64,000 nt of DNA from Symsagittifera roscoffensis. Its lineage: Eukaryota; Xenacoelomorpha; Acoela; Convolutidae. The position numbers were made by a program, and so were the translations under genes. The notes below the pieces were generated by a model. That model saw only the letters and a list, made by a program, of their open reading frames with translations, did not search any database and was not told the DNA's origin. The DNA lies in NCBI RefSeq assembly GCF_963678635.1, contig NC_087069.1, forward strand, positions 11,657,186 to 11,721,185, given 5' to 3'. Positions 25,177 through 37,094 of this stretch are shown here, piece by piece (position 1 is the stretch's first letter; each line of letters begins with the position of its first letter).

Positions 25177-26460
25177 TTGCAAATGGTCCGTCTACTTCCG
25201 GTACTCAAGTTTTTCTTAGAATTTCCGCTTTTATTTGAGCATGAAACATTTTTAAATGAATACCGTGAAAATTTGAAGTTGCTCGAACAACCTTTGGACT
25301 TGATTACTTTAATTGATGCAAAAGTGGTAGATCTCTTAACTGAAGAAGGCCCAATAAGGAGACCTATCCTTGAAGCACTTCAAAATAGAGTAAAGACGAT
25401 TAATTCAATCTCCTTAATTCCATCATTTTGTAGGCGAACTTCATGAATTCGACAGATTGTTATTTATTGATGGCAAACTCGTTATTTCCTTTACACTCAT
25501 AAATGCCGTATTGAAGATCTTATCTGTATGAAGCCCACCCTGGCAGTTTCTGTGCGAAACATTTTGCACAACGCATCGAAAAATTTTTTTCGATGGGATA
25601 AACTGTTGAGAGTTCAATAAAATGGGAAAAAATTAGAATCAGAGTTTCACAAAATAGCAAAATGTCTGAGCCAAACAAATAACTTTGGACCTTGCCATTC
25701 CTCTGGATTCTAAGACGGGAACAAAAATTACATCTTATGTATCTTTATAATTTCAATGTTTTCCCATTCCTAAATCTACCTCAACAAACACAGTCATAGA
25801 CTTTCTCCAAGACTACATTTTTATTTCGCATGGCATTCTAACTTCTATTTGCGTAGATCAGGCCTGTTTTTTGTTTTACTAGTGATTTTTTGAAAATTTC
25901 TTAAGACTCTGATGCTCCTAAAATAATAATCGGTACAGTAGTTGATCCCCATTCCAACGGATTAGTCAAAAAACTTGTTCTTATTGAAATATTTAAATAA
26001 TTGGCAATGGCTCAAGAACTTCAAAATATACGTTAGAAGACGTTATCTCAAAATTATACGAAAACTTCGATTTTCATTTCAATCAAAAACTTAATGTTCG
26101 GAAAATGAAATTCACGTCAATAGAAAACCCGATACCATTTGGAGACAACCTGCGTCTTTTAAATTGTGCGATAGAATTTCAGACAAAGGGAAGTCATTTC
26201 TAAGCAAGGAACGCACTCTAGACTGCAATTCAGATGAGAGAGTTGAGGTTGACTAGAAGTACACTGTGATGCCTGAGAACCAAAAAATTTCTCTGTGTAA
26301 ATGGATATGAATCCAACTACCCTTCTCCCTCAAAACCCTCCTCGTCAAGGATACCACTTCAGAGTCCATTAAAGGTAACATCCTTCGGAAAACCAAAAAG
26401 AACATCAATGGAAAACTCCTTTAACAGGAAATTGAACCAGGCAGATAGTAGTTAATGCTT
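25177..26460 (+). pseudogene. integrase relic of Gypsy Pol
   Basis: Broken frames contain an N-terminal segment at 25177-25446 and, around 25770-25870, a segment of the integrase core type (Phe-Pro...Val-Ile-Asp-Phe-Leu-Gln, then Ile-x-Val-Asp-Gln-Ala) with the second catalytic Asp still readable. Numerous stops follow. I assign it by motif order only. Confidence 0.55.
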
Positions 26461-26985
26461 TTAAATCTACAATGCTTCTAAATCATCTGACGTAAAAGTC
26501 ATCAGAAAGTCGGATATCGCTTTCACAAAATCCAACTCAACTCATTTTTGATCTTTCAGAGGAAACGCTTCTATATTCCTTCATCACATTTGAAGCCCAT
26601 CACTTACTTTTGTTTCCGTTTATCCTAACTGTTCATAATTTTTAAGGCCAATGCCCATTTTTCCGGATACATATTTTAACTTAACGTAGCTTGACGTAAC
26701 CTCAAACTTAATACTTCATCAGAAAAGAGCTCATCTACTGAAACTAGAGATAAGACTAATTTGGTCTTTTTCTTAACAACGGTTTATTTGTGACAGTTTT
26801 TGATATACAATTCATGAAAAATAAAAAAAGACAATAAAATGAAATTTGAACGTAAACCATTTAGTACTATATGCCAAGTTTTAATTTTAGACTCAGAATT
26901 TTTGTTTTCACAGTAGTTCAAAGTAAAAGTTATATATCAAGAAAAAAAACCAAAAGTTAATAGACAAAAATTAAAGTTTGCGTCG
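26461..26985. other. non-coding stretch after decayed Gypsy
   Basis: No gene or long frame. It may include the 3' untranslated part of the decayed element, but no LTR counterpart was found. Confidence 0.4.
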
Positions 26986-27247
26986 AATGAATGTTTTTCG
27001 AGACAAACGGAAGTATTCGTAGAACCAGTTTTAATCAACGTCTTTCATTTTTGTAAGTGTTTGTGTTGTATCGCGTGTGATGCGAAGTTCCGCTACGTCT
27101 CTGTATAGAAAGCTTCTTATCCATACTCCGCCGGAGACGTAACGGAACTTCGCATCACATGGAATACATCAAAAAAATTAAAAGAAAATTAAGACTTTGA
27201 AAAAACTGGGTCTACGAATACTTTCGGTTGTCTCGAAAAAATTCATT
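26986..27247. mobile_element. 262-bp foldback element
   Basis: The two halves are inverted copies. AATGAATGTTTTTCGAGACA at the left matches the reverse complement of the right end, and the centre reads TGTGATGCGAAGTTCCG...CGGAACTTCGCATCACA around 27118. Arms are about 115 bp with small differences. The centre carries the dispersed GATGCGAAG module. Confidence 0.75.
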
Positions 27248-27804
27248 TGAGGAAAACATACCGCAAAACATTTGCATAGTAAATTAGCAACGGAACAATA
27301 GTTAACAAAGATGACAATCTTTGAGCAGGCACCGATTGAGCGGACAAAAAAGTTTTTGAATAACATTATTTTTATAAATTAAAAAATATATATTTCTTGC
27401 AAATGTAGTGAAAATAGCTCGCAGCACAGAAAAGATCCGTGATTTGGCAACTAAGACAACAAAAATTGAGCATACAAAAGAAAAGCAGAATATTCAAAGT
27501 TACCGGAAAAATTTTCCAAAGTCATACATACTGAAAAAAGGTTCGACCGGGGCTCGAAACCAAAAACGTAGGATGCAAAGGCGACCACAATACCTCTATG
27601 CCAAGTGGGAAAGAGTCTGGAAAATTTTAAAATTCAAAATTGAAGCAAGTAAGAAACACAATTAAGTTTTGTAAGAAAAGTTGTCTACGGGACAAAAAAG
27701 AACTAGTTCCCGATTGCAAGACACTTGCTATAGCAAGTGTACAAAGAGGGGGAAAGTGATACCGAGACAATGGGCATTAAGTGGAAACTAAATGAAAGGA
27801 GCCA

Positions 27805-28926
27805 CCCGGGTTGACGTTCATAGAAGGAAAATGCTAATCATAGAGTTTCATATATGAAGTCTATGGAAAAAATGCTTATCATAGAAAATTCATACAAAAT
27901 TTAAAAAGCGTTTTAAAAGTTTTTAATGAACATTTTTGGTCTAATTGCCTCTTTTGAAGCTTTCTGGTCATCCAAAAAATAATTTGAAATTTTTAATAAA
28001 AAATGCTTGTCATACAATTTTCATGTACGAAAATTATAAAATATTCATTTTGTCATAGAATTTTTTTTTCTTCAAAAATCACCAAAAACCGTGTCTGGGT
28101 AACTTTAAATAGATTTAAATAAGTGTATCTATGATAGAGGGCATATTGACAATCAGAAACATAATTTTAATTTCGGTCAGAAAAATGCTTGTCAAAAACT
28201 TTTCATATATGAAAAATGTATGATATGCATTTTTTCATAAACAAAAATAAAAACTTGAGGTAAAAATTTTTTTAGTCCTTTTTTTGGCTGCAAATTTGCT
28301 TTTGTGCTAAAATATAACTTTCACGAAAAAAAAATTGCAGGCAAAATTTGACATTTTTGAGTTTATAACGCAGTCCAGGATGAGTTTCTCACCCAAAAAA
28401 CCCAAAAATTACATGAAAATGTTTTTTAAACACGATTATTATCTTTTGTTTCATTTGCTAAAATAAAAATAAGTTTGTAAAAAAACAGGCCTTTTTTTCT
28501 CAACCATCATAATTTTCAAGCTAACAATTATCAAGCCTTATTCAAAAAGTTACTTTTTTGGTATTTATTTCCATGTGAAAATATTAAAATTAACCTTTAT
28601 GGCTGAAACCACCAAATGCAGTTCATCTGCGTGGTAACTGCCACTTACACTCTGGCTTTTCTCATGACAAAAACTCCTTGGTTAATGTTTTGGTGGAAAC
28701 ACGAAATTTCGAAACAAAATTTTTTAAAATTTTTATTTATGGAAAAAATCCTTATCATACAATTTCATAGTATGGAAAAAATGCTTATCATATATTTTCA
28801 TTTATGGAAAAAATGCTTATTTTGCTATTTTCATACACATACTTTCGCTCTATGAAACTGTATGAAAGAGTAAGCATTTTTTTCATATATGAAAAATGTA
28901 TGATAACCATTTTTTGTCAACCCGGG
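27805..28926. mobile_element. 1.1-kb element with CCCGGGTTGAC inverted ends
   Basis: CCCGGGTTGAC at 27805-27815 and GTCAACCCGGG at 28916-28926 are inverted ends. The interior repeats text of the type AAAAATGCTTATCATA and TTTCATATATGAAA in both orientations many times and has no coding capacity. Related pieces occur at 30990-31075, 31500-31560 and 61735-61795, so this is a family. Confidence 0.7.
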
Positions 28927-30293
28927 CAGCCAACGGAAAGGGCAGACGTTTAATCCCAAAAATCAAAACAAATTGTTCGTATCTAAAATTTCAAGTTGAT
29001 TTCAATACTTGAATAGGAATATGTACAAGCCTGGATAAAATTAAGTACACGCGCTTAGATATTGTATCTTTTTGGGTTTGTATTCATATATTTCAACTTC
29101 AGGTAAAAAATTGTCATCGTCCCAATGACATTGGTGATGTTAACCAATTTACACAATTTGATTAACATTTCCTGTATTAAAAGTTCTACCACAATAAATT
29201 TCAAGCTGAGGCAGAAAATTAAAAAACTCAAAAAATAAATATGTCAGCCCGTGTATTTAATTATATCAAGGCTTGTACATACTATTAATAAAGTCCTTGA
29301 GTTTGTCTGACGACCTGCTCCTCAATCAATTGTTGGCCTCCAAACTGTTTGGAGATACGTGTAAAAAAAGTGCAGATTATTTGAGCTTTTCAATGCTACA
29401 ATCGTATTTAATTTGACATTTGGATACGTTACGGTTCTTACATCTTTATAAAATGTCATTTGTTTCTAATTTTTTCCCTGACATGATTTTCTAATATGCA
29501 GTTTTTTAGGCAATTCGTTTCTCTCCATGATAAAACATTTGTCACAGGGATAATTTTTTTTACAAGGATCGTTTTCACGATATGTGTGTTTCGCTCTGAT
29601 GTTTGTTTTACTTGTTTTTTTTCCTCAGTGAAGACCAAGAAGTCATATGATAGTTCAACAATATCACCAAAGCGTTTTACTTAACTTTTATATTACCAAT
29701 GGTATCAAGAAAAGAGAAAACGTTTTAACTTGAAACAAAATACACGTTAAGTTTTTGAGCTGCTATGAGCTAGATCACTTGATTACCCACTTATCAGCAC
29801 TGTACAAAGACTTGGCAAAACAAATGCTTGCAAAAATATATGCTAGACTTTCTGTAGCAAGTGCTGGTCCGAATATTTAAGAGTAGCTCGACCTTTAAAA
29901 GCTGTGATTTGTCAAAAAAAATCAACTACATTTACTTTTATTAGAGAATTCTAAACTTATATGAACTTAACGACTTTTGCTCGAAAAAAAAAAACAAAAC
30001 AAAATAGAAGTTTCACATAACTTACCAAAATTGGATAAACACTCGTAAACGAAGATAGTTGAAGCAAAAAAAAACTTTTTACAAGCAACTTGCTCCATTA
30101 AAATGGCTGCTATTATCCGTGGCACAGGTAAACATCATTTTATTTTCATTTGATCAAAATTGATCAGCAGTATGTTGTTTTTTATACGACTGATTAAGAT
30201 CCTAGTAGGATTTTTCTACAAGAAATTATAGGTACTATAAAAGATAATTTCTGACGACGTTAACTTAATGACAAAAAAGTTTTCATCAGCGAT
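28927..30293. other. non-coding stretch
   Basis: AT-rich. No gene, RNA or clear repeat seen. Short frames at 29456-29684 overlap on both strands and show no family features. Confidence 0.45.
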
Positions 30294-30600
30294 CAGGGGC
30301 GGATCTAGGATTTTCTCGAGGGGGGGGGGGGTAGCGGATTTTCAAAAAAAAATTCAAAAATTTTGTCGAAATTTTTTTAGTTCGACCAAATTGATTTTCT
30401 GAGCTCTCCCAAAGCACTAAAAGACCCTGTTGTGGCCGAAACTTCTGCGCCGCAGGCAAAATTTTGAAGAAACAGGCCAAAAGAGGCATTTTTAGGCACT
30501 TTTGGTAAATTTTTACCAAAAAATTGCCATTTTGCGGCGCGCGCTCCCCCCTGAAAATTAGTATTCCAACGCCAAATTAGTGTTCCAGAAGTCAAAGTAC
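30294..30600 (+). mobile_element. DNA-transposon fragment with CAGGGGCGGAT-type end
   Basis: CAGGGGCGGATCTAGGATTTT at 30294 followed by a run of G is a terminus style widespread in metazoan hAT-like elements (family knowledge, not proven here). The segment at 30415-30560 is matched in inverted orientation at about 60850-60975, including GCAGGCAAAATTTTGAA and AGACCCTGTT.. text. No transposase frame is present. Confidence 0.5.
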
Positions 30601-30681
30601 TTCTGGCCATTCCGTTTTGCAACTTGTCGAGTTTGAACGGAATTTTTTACTGCCGACTTTTATCCGATTTTAGTGATTCCC

Positions 30682-31899
30682 TTTGTGTTGTATTGCAAGC
30701 GGTGTGGAGCTCCCCTTCGCCTCTGTAAAGAAATTTGCTACTTGCATTAGATTTTTGTGTATTACTTCAATTTCCAGGTCGTTTCCATTGCATTGTACAT
30801 GCAAGAACGTTAAATCTTTAGTGACTCTTTTTTTTCATTAATCAGGGTCTTTCTCACTTGTGTTCGGTTACGAATATAACCCAAAAACTTCGAGAATGAC
30901 TAAAAAAAATTTAAAAACGATTTTTTTTGGTTTAAGGAATAATACAATTTTAAAATACAAAAAAATACTAGACGTTGACTTTTCATGCAACTTTCTGTTC
31001 TTATGGATATGCATGAAAAGTGAAGGACTAGCATTTTTCCAAATATGAAAAGTGTTTAATTATTGGTCAACCCGGGATGCTTCGGTCGCGGTTAACTTTC
31101 CGTTGGCTGCGCCGGTCTCGGATGGGCTAAATGATTTTGTGATCTAAATTAGCTTTTCCTACAGCTGAATTTTGCATTTGCGCAATCACTGCACGCACTC
31201 AAGGCAAAAAAATCTATACGACAGAAGCTATTAAAAGTGTATTTCTTCAATAATAGAAGAAAATCGCACGATCAATTGAACATAACATAAGAGTTATGTT
31301 CAATTGATCGTGCGATTTTATTCTATTATTGAAGAAATACACTTTTAACAGCTTCTGTCGTATAGATTTTTTTGCCTTGAGTGCGTGCAGTGATTGCGCA
31401 AATGCAAAACTCAGCTGTAGGAAAAGCTAATTTAGATCACAAAATCATTTAGCCCATCCGAGACCGGCGCAGCCAACGGAAAGTTAACCGCGACCGAAGC
31501 ATCTCGGGTTGACCAATAATTAAACACTTTTCATATTTGGAAAAATGCTAGTCCTTCACTTTTCATGCATATCCATAAGAACAGAAAGTTGCATGAAAAG
31601 TCAACGATTAGTAATTTTTTGTAATTTAAAATTGTATTATTCCACAAACCAAAAAAAAAAAACGTTTTTAAAATTTTTAAAGTCACTTTCGAAGTTTTTG
31701 GGTTATATTCGTAACCGAACACAAGTGAGAAAGACCCTGATTAATGAAAAAGAGAGTCACTAAAGATTTAACATTCTTGCATGTACAATGCAATGGAAAC
31801 GACCTGAAAATCGAAGTAATACACAAAAATCTAATGCAAGTAGCAAACTTCTTTACAGAGGCGAAGGGGAGCTCCACACCGCTTGCAATACAACACAAA
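30682..31899. repeat. 1.2-kb near-perfect palindrome
   Basis: Arms of about 600 bp meet at 31290 with a spacer of about 6 nt (AACATAAC ATAAGA GTTATGTT). The pairing continues from the centre through TTTCCGTTGGCTGCGCCGG, the GGTCAACCCGGG box, TCATGCAACTTTCTGTTC and TGTTCGGTTACGAATATAAC out to TTTGTGTTGTATTGCAAGCG. The arms differ by scattered substitutions and small indels. Each arm contains the same short frame on its outer strand. It resembles a composite foldback transposon or an inverted duplication. Confidence 0.9.
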
Positions 31900-32761
31900 C
31901 TTAAAAAACTAAGTGGACCCAAGTTTTGTAGGTTTCGATAAAAAAATAATGAGAGCCATCTAAAACTTTCGTATGTCTCGATAAAAGATAACAAGGGCAT
32001 AGCTAAAATTGGAGGTTGGTGTTTGATTACTTTGTTTTACTGATGTGTGATGAAATGTGCAATTTCAAAAATTGGCTGCCCAAAATCATACCTGTTTCTC
32101 TACTAAAAGGAAAGTGGAGGTCAAAAGCTAATGACAAATTGCACTTGAAATCTTCCTAACGACATAACCTTTTTTCTTACAAAAAACTAAGGAGACGCGT
32201 CTTCTACATGAAAATTTTTCACAAATGCTTCAATCAATTGAACCCTAGAGTAGTTTGTAAGAAAAGTCATTAAGTTTCTAAATATCTATTTTCTGCAACA
32301 AGAATGTCGTAGCAGCTAGAAGGTTTCCAAAACCGGGTTTCTCGATTGACTTAAGAATTGGCGGGGTAGTTTTCCAAAAAAAAAGAAAACGTTTCCAACA
32401 AACAGTCAAAAAATCTAAAATTTCACTTGTCCGAGAATCATAGCTTTAATCGTGAAAAGGTTTTGGGCGTAGCCACTCATACAAAAAAGATTCACACAAA
32501 AAAGGCATTTCGATTGAACCGAAAACTCAGATTACAGAGGGTATTTCAGATTCGAAAAGAAGTCAATTATCTTCAAAAAACGGTAAAAAAAAACAATTGT
32601 CTTTCCGAGTGCCGAAAATACTGTGTTAGAACTAGAGTTTCATGTAACCTCGTATATCCCATCCTAATTCCCCAGAGTACTTCGCTACGAAGGTGTTGTT
32701 TATGCAAATGATGCAGCGTGGAAAGCTTCTCATTTTTCACCTGGTTGTTGCCTCCAATCAA

Positions 32762-32777
32762 ATGGCTTTTACGTATG
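32762..32777 (+). CDS. candidate first coding exon of gene B
   Basis: ATG GCT TTT ACG TAT G is followed by a good GTATGT donor and leaves phase 1, exactly what the exon at 35646 requires. The join would place a start Met six residues before the hydrophobic signal sequence. The exon is so short that chance is a real possibility. Confidence 0.25.
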
Positions 32778-33011
32778 GTATGTCACGCTTTTCACATTTT
32801 AAAACGCGTCTTTTTCCATTTCGACAATGTGCTTGGTTTCCATTTTTTGGATTTCAACATGTAAGTTTTTATGCATTTACTTCTTCTTGACTTTAGTCTC
32901 TAAGGCTAAAAAACAATCTTGAGACAAGTCGTTTCTGATCTGTCGTTTCGGAACTGTCGTTTCTGAACTGTAACTACATGGAAGTTGCAACTTTTTGAAT
33001 TCAAAAGGCAA

Positions 33012-33099
33012 ATGAACGACATTTTGAGAATTATAAGTTTCAAGGCGTAATCTAATGAACGACATTTTGAGAAGTATAAGTTTCAAGGCGTAATCTAAC
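33012..33099. repeat. two-copy ~46-bp tandem repeat
   Basis: GAACGACATTTTGAGAA followed by TATAAGTTTCAAGGCG occurs twice in a row with one mismatch. Confidence 0.85.
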
Positions 33100-34484
33100 C
33101 GGCATAAAAGTACTAACTTTAGAGGTGACTCAGTTGTGGAAGCATCCTTGCAAAAAACAAAAGAAACTTCGAATTTATGAGCTAAATATAGTTTTTTGGG
33201 AAGCTAATGAACTTAACTTACATTTCTTTCAGCCAAAAAAGACAGATAACGAATTTCAAAGAAATACTTGGTGCGGCGTCAAAAAACGATCATAACTGTT
33301 TTGACGGCATTAAGGGCAAAACTTGCGGAAGCTTAAACTAGAAAGTTAAACAAAATTTTCATGCAACATGACTGTCAATAAGAATTCTGTGCATAGATTG
33401 GCACAATAGTTTTCCATGAAAAATTGCCGGAATAGTTCTTTTGTTGCCTCATCCGTGCAAAATTATTCATGAGCTGTTTTCTTTCGCCGGACCAGATAGC
33501 TTTTTCACTTTTCTTATCTGTCAATGTTTGGTGCTAAAAACGTAAGTCTAGTTCATTAGTTTCCTTAGTTTCCCAAAGATCTAATTTTAGTTCCTAAACT
33601 CAAATTCCTTATGTTGTTTGCGAGGGTGTTTCCACAGCTAGAACACCTGTAAAAACAGTTTTCTCAATTTTTTTCTTGAGAAAAACTAGAACACCTGTAA
33701 AAAACTAGAACACTTGTAAATAACTTTTTCTCAAATAAAATATCTTAAATTGCAAAAACTTTTTTCCTGCATATGTCACAATTTCAATCTTAAACGGCAA
33801 AAAACGTGAAAACAATTTTCGTTCATTTGTTTTTTTTTGAATCCGTAAAGTTGCTTCAATGTAGAGAAGGTGCATTAAAAGTAGAGAAGGTTACTTGGAC
33901 TGCTGCTTTTTTTGTTCCGGCCATTGAAAAGGTGGAGGAACTTTGTATTCGGACGTGTTTTAGTTATTTTTTCTTTTTTTTTGTTTTCCTCGCAAAATCA
34001 GGTACCACAAACAATCATCGGAATGGGTCGAGTGATATATAATAATAAAAGCTTTTCCAGTTGTGATTCGAACGATACTAAAAAATTTGAAAATTACTCC
34101 CCATATCGAGAAAAACCGATTTGAAATTTTTGAGTTTTTGTCTCATTTTCTCAGCGAGTGAAGCGAGCGAGCACTCTTATTTTAAATGCTTAAAAGCTTA
34201 CAATAGGTTAAGTGAAACCGTAAAAGTTTAGTTTACTTTGAGTATTTTAGCCCTTTTTGGAGTCAAAGTTATCAAAAACTCAAAAAACTGCAAAACTTGA
34301 GAAAAAAAAATTTCTCGTTTTCGAGTAACGTTTCTAAAGAAATTATTTTTCACTTTGCTTATTTTATTATGAGCGTCGAATGAACCTAATATCCAGTTTT
34401 TGCTCAGCTCCTTTTATTACACCACGCCGAAAAAAAAACGACAATAATTTTAAAAAAGTTAAGACTATGGTTTTTTTTTTTTTT

Positions 34485-35310
34485 TTTTTAAGACTATGGT
34501 CGGTCGGAACATTCTGTGCCACTTGCACAGTAACCGACTATCCTTGTTCTTTTTTGTTTTTGTTGTCTGCTGCTCAGATTTCCAGAATGGTTTTTCTTTG
34601 TCCGTAGTTGTGTCAAAGTTTTTGGCAATTGGCAATGAGGAGTTATTGTAATTGTCGCTTGTTTTTTTTCCTTGAATTTCGAGGCAGCGTTGATTCCTAT
34701 CCTAACATCGAGTTATTTGGCTGTATAACTTTTGCCATTTTCCGTAGTTTTTGAAAACTAACTGGGAAAAAACCAAATTATTTTTAAAACGGATTAATAC
34801 GCCAAATCTAACAATTAATACTTCCTACTTTTTCTTGCTCAATAGCTATTTTCAATTTTATTCAAAAAGTTTTTTTCTACTTAAGTCAACCATAGAAAAA
34901 CTTAAGACTATGGTTGTTTTTTTAAGACTATGGTCGGTCGGAACATTCTGTGCCACTTGCACAGTAACCGACTACCCTTGTTCTTTTTTATTTTTGTTGT
35001 CTGCTGCTCAGATTTCCAGAAGGGTTTTTCTTTGTCCGTAGTTGTGTCAAAGTTTTTGGCAATTGGAAATGAGGAGTTACTGTAATTGTCGCTTGTTTTC
35101 TTTCCTTGAGTTGCGAGGCAGCATTGATTCCTCTCCTATCGTCGAGTTATTTGGTTGTATGTTTTTTGCCATTTTCCGTAGTTTTTGAAAACTAGCTTGG
35201 AAAAAACCAAATTATTTTTAAAACGAGATAATCCGCCAAATCTAACAATTAATACTTCTCACTTTTTCTGGTTCACGAGCTATTTTAAATTTTATTCAAA
35301 AAGTTTTTTT
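34485..35310. repeat. two-copy ~434-bp tandem duplication
   Basis: TTAAGACTATGGTCGGTCGG begins copies at about 34488 and 34922. The match runs on through GTGCCACTTGCACAGTAACC, GAGGCAGC and TTTATTCAAAAAGTTTTTTT. Similarity is high but not complete. A poly-T run at 34470-34488 precedes copy 1. Confidence 0.85.
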
Positions 35311-35645
35311 TTACTTATCATGTACAGTTGTTTAGTTCAAACCAAATCCAGTTGTCTTCTTTAGCTTGGGAACTGAGTCCACTCAACTGATGTCAAACAT
35401 TTCTTCGATTCTTAGTTGTTATAGACTTTGATGCTGTTTTGCAATTCTTAAACGGAGTTTGCAAGCTTAAGAGATCACAAACAACTATAAGTTTGCTGGC
35501 GTGACAAAAGTACTCATCATTGCAACATAACATTGCAACTTACCATTGCGACGTAGCATTGCAACAAAGTTTATTAAAGTCTTTATTTGAGAATAATTAG
35601 TAACTTCTAGATAAATGTTTTTGAAAAAGTAATGTTTTTTTTCAG

Positions 35646-35802
35646 GAATTCTGCAGCTTTTGATCATTGCGCTGGCCTCGAGTCTCAGCCTAGTTGCGGC
35701 TTATGTTGACGGCTGCGAGGATGACTGGGATTGCCAATATTGGTATGACGATGACGAGTATCAGTGCTGCATCAATGCAGATTGTCATAAATACTGCCTT
35801 TT
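35646..35802 (+). CDS. gene B, internal exon: signal peptide and six-cysteine ectodomain
   Basis: The exon follows the acceptor TTTTTTTTTCAG and ends at a GTTAGT donor (35803). It enters in phase 1 and leaves in phase 2, as in gene A. It encodes a hydrophobic Ile/Leu/Ala/Ser-rich signal-peptide core of about 18 residues ending Val-Ala-Ala, then an acidic, Tyr/Trp-rich ectodomain with C-x5-C-x10-CC-x4-C-x3-C. Joined to the exon at 62106 the frame passes directly into a transmembrane helix. The pattern is that of Shisa/WBP1/VOPP1-like (STMC6) adaptors; this is pattern-based inference. The start codon lies upstream (one candidate at 32762). Confidence 0.65.
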
Positions 35803-37010
35803 GTTAGTAATTTATTCTTTTACTCTGGGATTTTTTCGGCGTTTTTTAGTGAATCAAATTATACTCCAAACCCATATGTACATTTACAGACAAAATTACA
35901 TCAATGCAAGCTTCTTCCATAGCACAACAAACTTTGAGAGGGGTATAACTTTTTCAGCTTTGTATAAAGATATTTGTTTTCGTTTTATAGCCACAAAAGT
36001 GATTTCGTGAACTGCCTCATGCTCTAATCATTCTGTTTTGAATACAGTTTTTTTGACTGAATTGACATCGAGGGCTCTTGCTTGATTGTGAAAGAATTTC
36101 CACTTTCGTTTCCGCTTCCAAATGGGTTCTGCTTTCGTAATACATTCGCTGTAGCGTATCCCTTTTCTGGCAGTAATCTTGATTTCAATGTGTCACCCGC
36201 CGTGACACCTGGTCTGATACAATATTCTCACTGGATATCGCTTAATTTCATATTGGCAGGGAAAATATCACGTATGAGCTCTTTTTTGATGTCCTGCATC
36301 CAGACATAATTTCGCTGCCTGACCCCATAAACTAGGATAAAGATTAGATTGCTTAGGTCAGACGTTTACCTTCAAAACGGATACTACGCGTTTGTCATTT
36401 CCCACTTTCTAAAATTTTTTAAGTCCCATGTTTAAAACAACTAACAAAATAACAGCACGTTTTAGATCAAGTTTTGAGTTTTTAGTCTTAGTTCATTTTT
36501 ATGTATTTGTTTTGGTTTCAGTATAGCCTGTTAATTAGTCTTGTTTATTTTTTGGTGATCATGTCGGGCAGGATGACACCCGGGTCGAGATCCCGCTCAA
36601 AAACCGCTCAAGATTTGAGCGGTTTGAGCGGTTTTCCAGCAAGATTTGAGCGGTTGGAGCGGTTTGGGCGGTGTGGGCGGTTTTTTGGAAAAACCGCTCA
36701 AACCGCTCAAATCTTGCTTAAAAAACCGCTCAAAAACCGCTCATTTCTTGCGGTGATTTTTGAACGGTTTTTCAAGCAAGATTTGAGCGGTTTTTGAGCG
36801 GTCTTCCCGGGTCGAGGTCCCAGACTCAACATTTCTCTTCTCTGCAAAACTCGAACGAACACGTTCATCCAGGGGCGACCAATATGTAGTAATTTTCCAA
36901 AAAGTGCCCAAAAACAGCAATAAAAATCCTGACAGCATATTTGTTGTGCATGTCTAAAACATTGAACATACTCAGTAGAACAAACACAGCGAATATTTAG
37001 CTTCCAGCAA
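35803..37010 (+). other. start of the inferred 26-kb intron of gene B
   Basis: No gene seen. It holds the CCGCTCAAA foldback at 36579-36816. A minus-strand frame around 36080-36310 has balanced composition, but I recognise no family in it. Confidence 0.4.
36579..36816. mobile_element. CCGCTCAAA foldback element
   Basis: About ten copies of CCGCTCAAA or its complement TTTGAGCGG, arranged so that long stretches can fold on themselves. CCCGGGTCGAG stands at both edges (36579 and 36806) in the same orientation. Related arrays are at 37095-37300 and 61200-61990. Confidence 0.7.
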
Positions 37011-37083
37011 GTCCGCATAGACTAACGGATAAGGCGTCTGACTTCGAATCAGAAGATTGCAGGTTCGAATCCCTCTGTGGTCG
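37011..37083 (+). tRNA. tRNA-Arg(TCG), possibly a pseudogene
   Basis: A 73-nt cloverleaf can be drawn: acceptor GTCCGCA/TGTGGTC (one U-U mismatch and one G-U), anticodon stem TCTGA/TCAGA perfect with loop CTTCGAA (anticodon TCG), T-loop TTCGAAT and B box GGTTCGAATCC intact. The D stem has one mismatch and the T stem two. A TTTTT Pol III terminator follows at 37085. There is no intron. The mismatches suggest decay or a tRNA-derived repeat. CCGCTCAAA foldbacks flank it on both sides. Confidence 0.6.
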
Positions 37084-37094
37084 ACTTTTTATTA

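Larger units (their letters stand above)
20325..26460 (+). mobile_element. decayed Ty3/Gypsy retrotransposon
   Basis: Order of domain relics on the plus strand: Gag-like frames (20325-20700 and the copy at 21933-22310), zinc-knuckle region (21050-21230 and 22660-22840), RT relic at 23897-24340, RNase H at 24550-24880 and integrase at 25177-26460. Many stops and frameshifts interrupt all of them. No LTR pair could be identified, possibly because of the gap and the internal duplication. It is clearly much older than the element at 37629 and belongs to a different Gypsy lineage, since its RNase H and integrase wording differ from those of the giant element. Confidence 0.75.
31900..34484. other. 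upstream region/intron of gene B, no gene proven
   Basis: No family-recognisable frame. A candidate first exon for gene B (ATG at 32762, donor GTATGT at 32778, phase 1) lies here but is only six codons long. A two-copy 45-bp tandem repeat is at 33012-33099. Confidence 0.4.

Noticed and set aside
27408..27665. 85-codon basic plus-strand frame
   Set aside because: Lys/Arg/Thr-rich in A-rich DNA; no homology features or splice or regulatory context.
30860..31722. Two homologous ~62-codon frames on opposite strands
   Set aside because: They are the same sequence in the two arms of the palindrome; no independent evidence of coding.
34380..35041. Two similar Cys-containing plus-strand frames
   Set aside because: Shared only because the underlying DNA is tandemly duplicated; frames start in poly-T tracts and differ in length.
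33800..35320. CRISPR-like or satellite array
   Set aside because: Only two copies of a 434-bp unit; no spacer-repeat pattern anywhere in the window.
36082..36310. Balanced frames on both strands at the start of the gene B intron
   Set aside because: No recognisable family and a stop interrupts the minus-strand version; too little to call.
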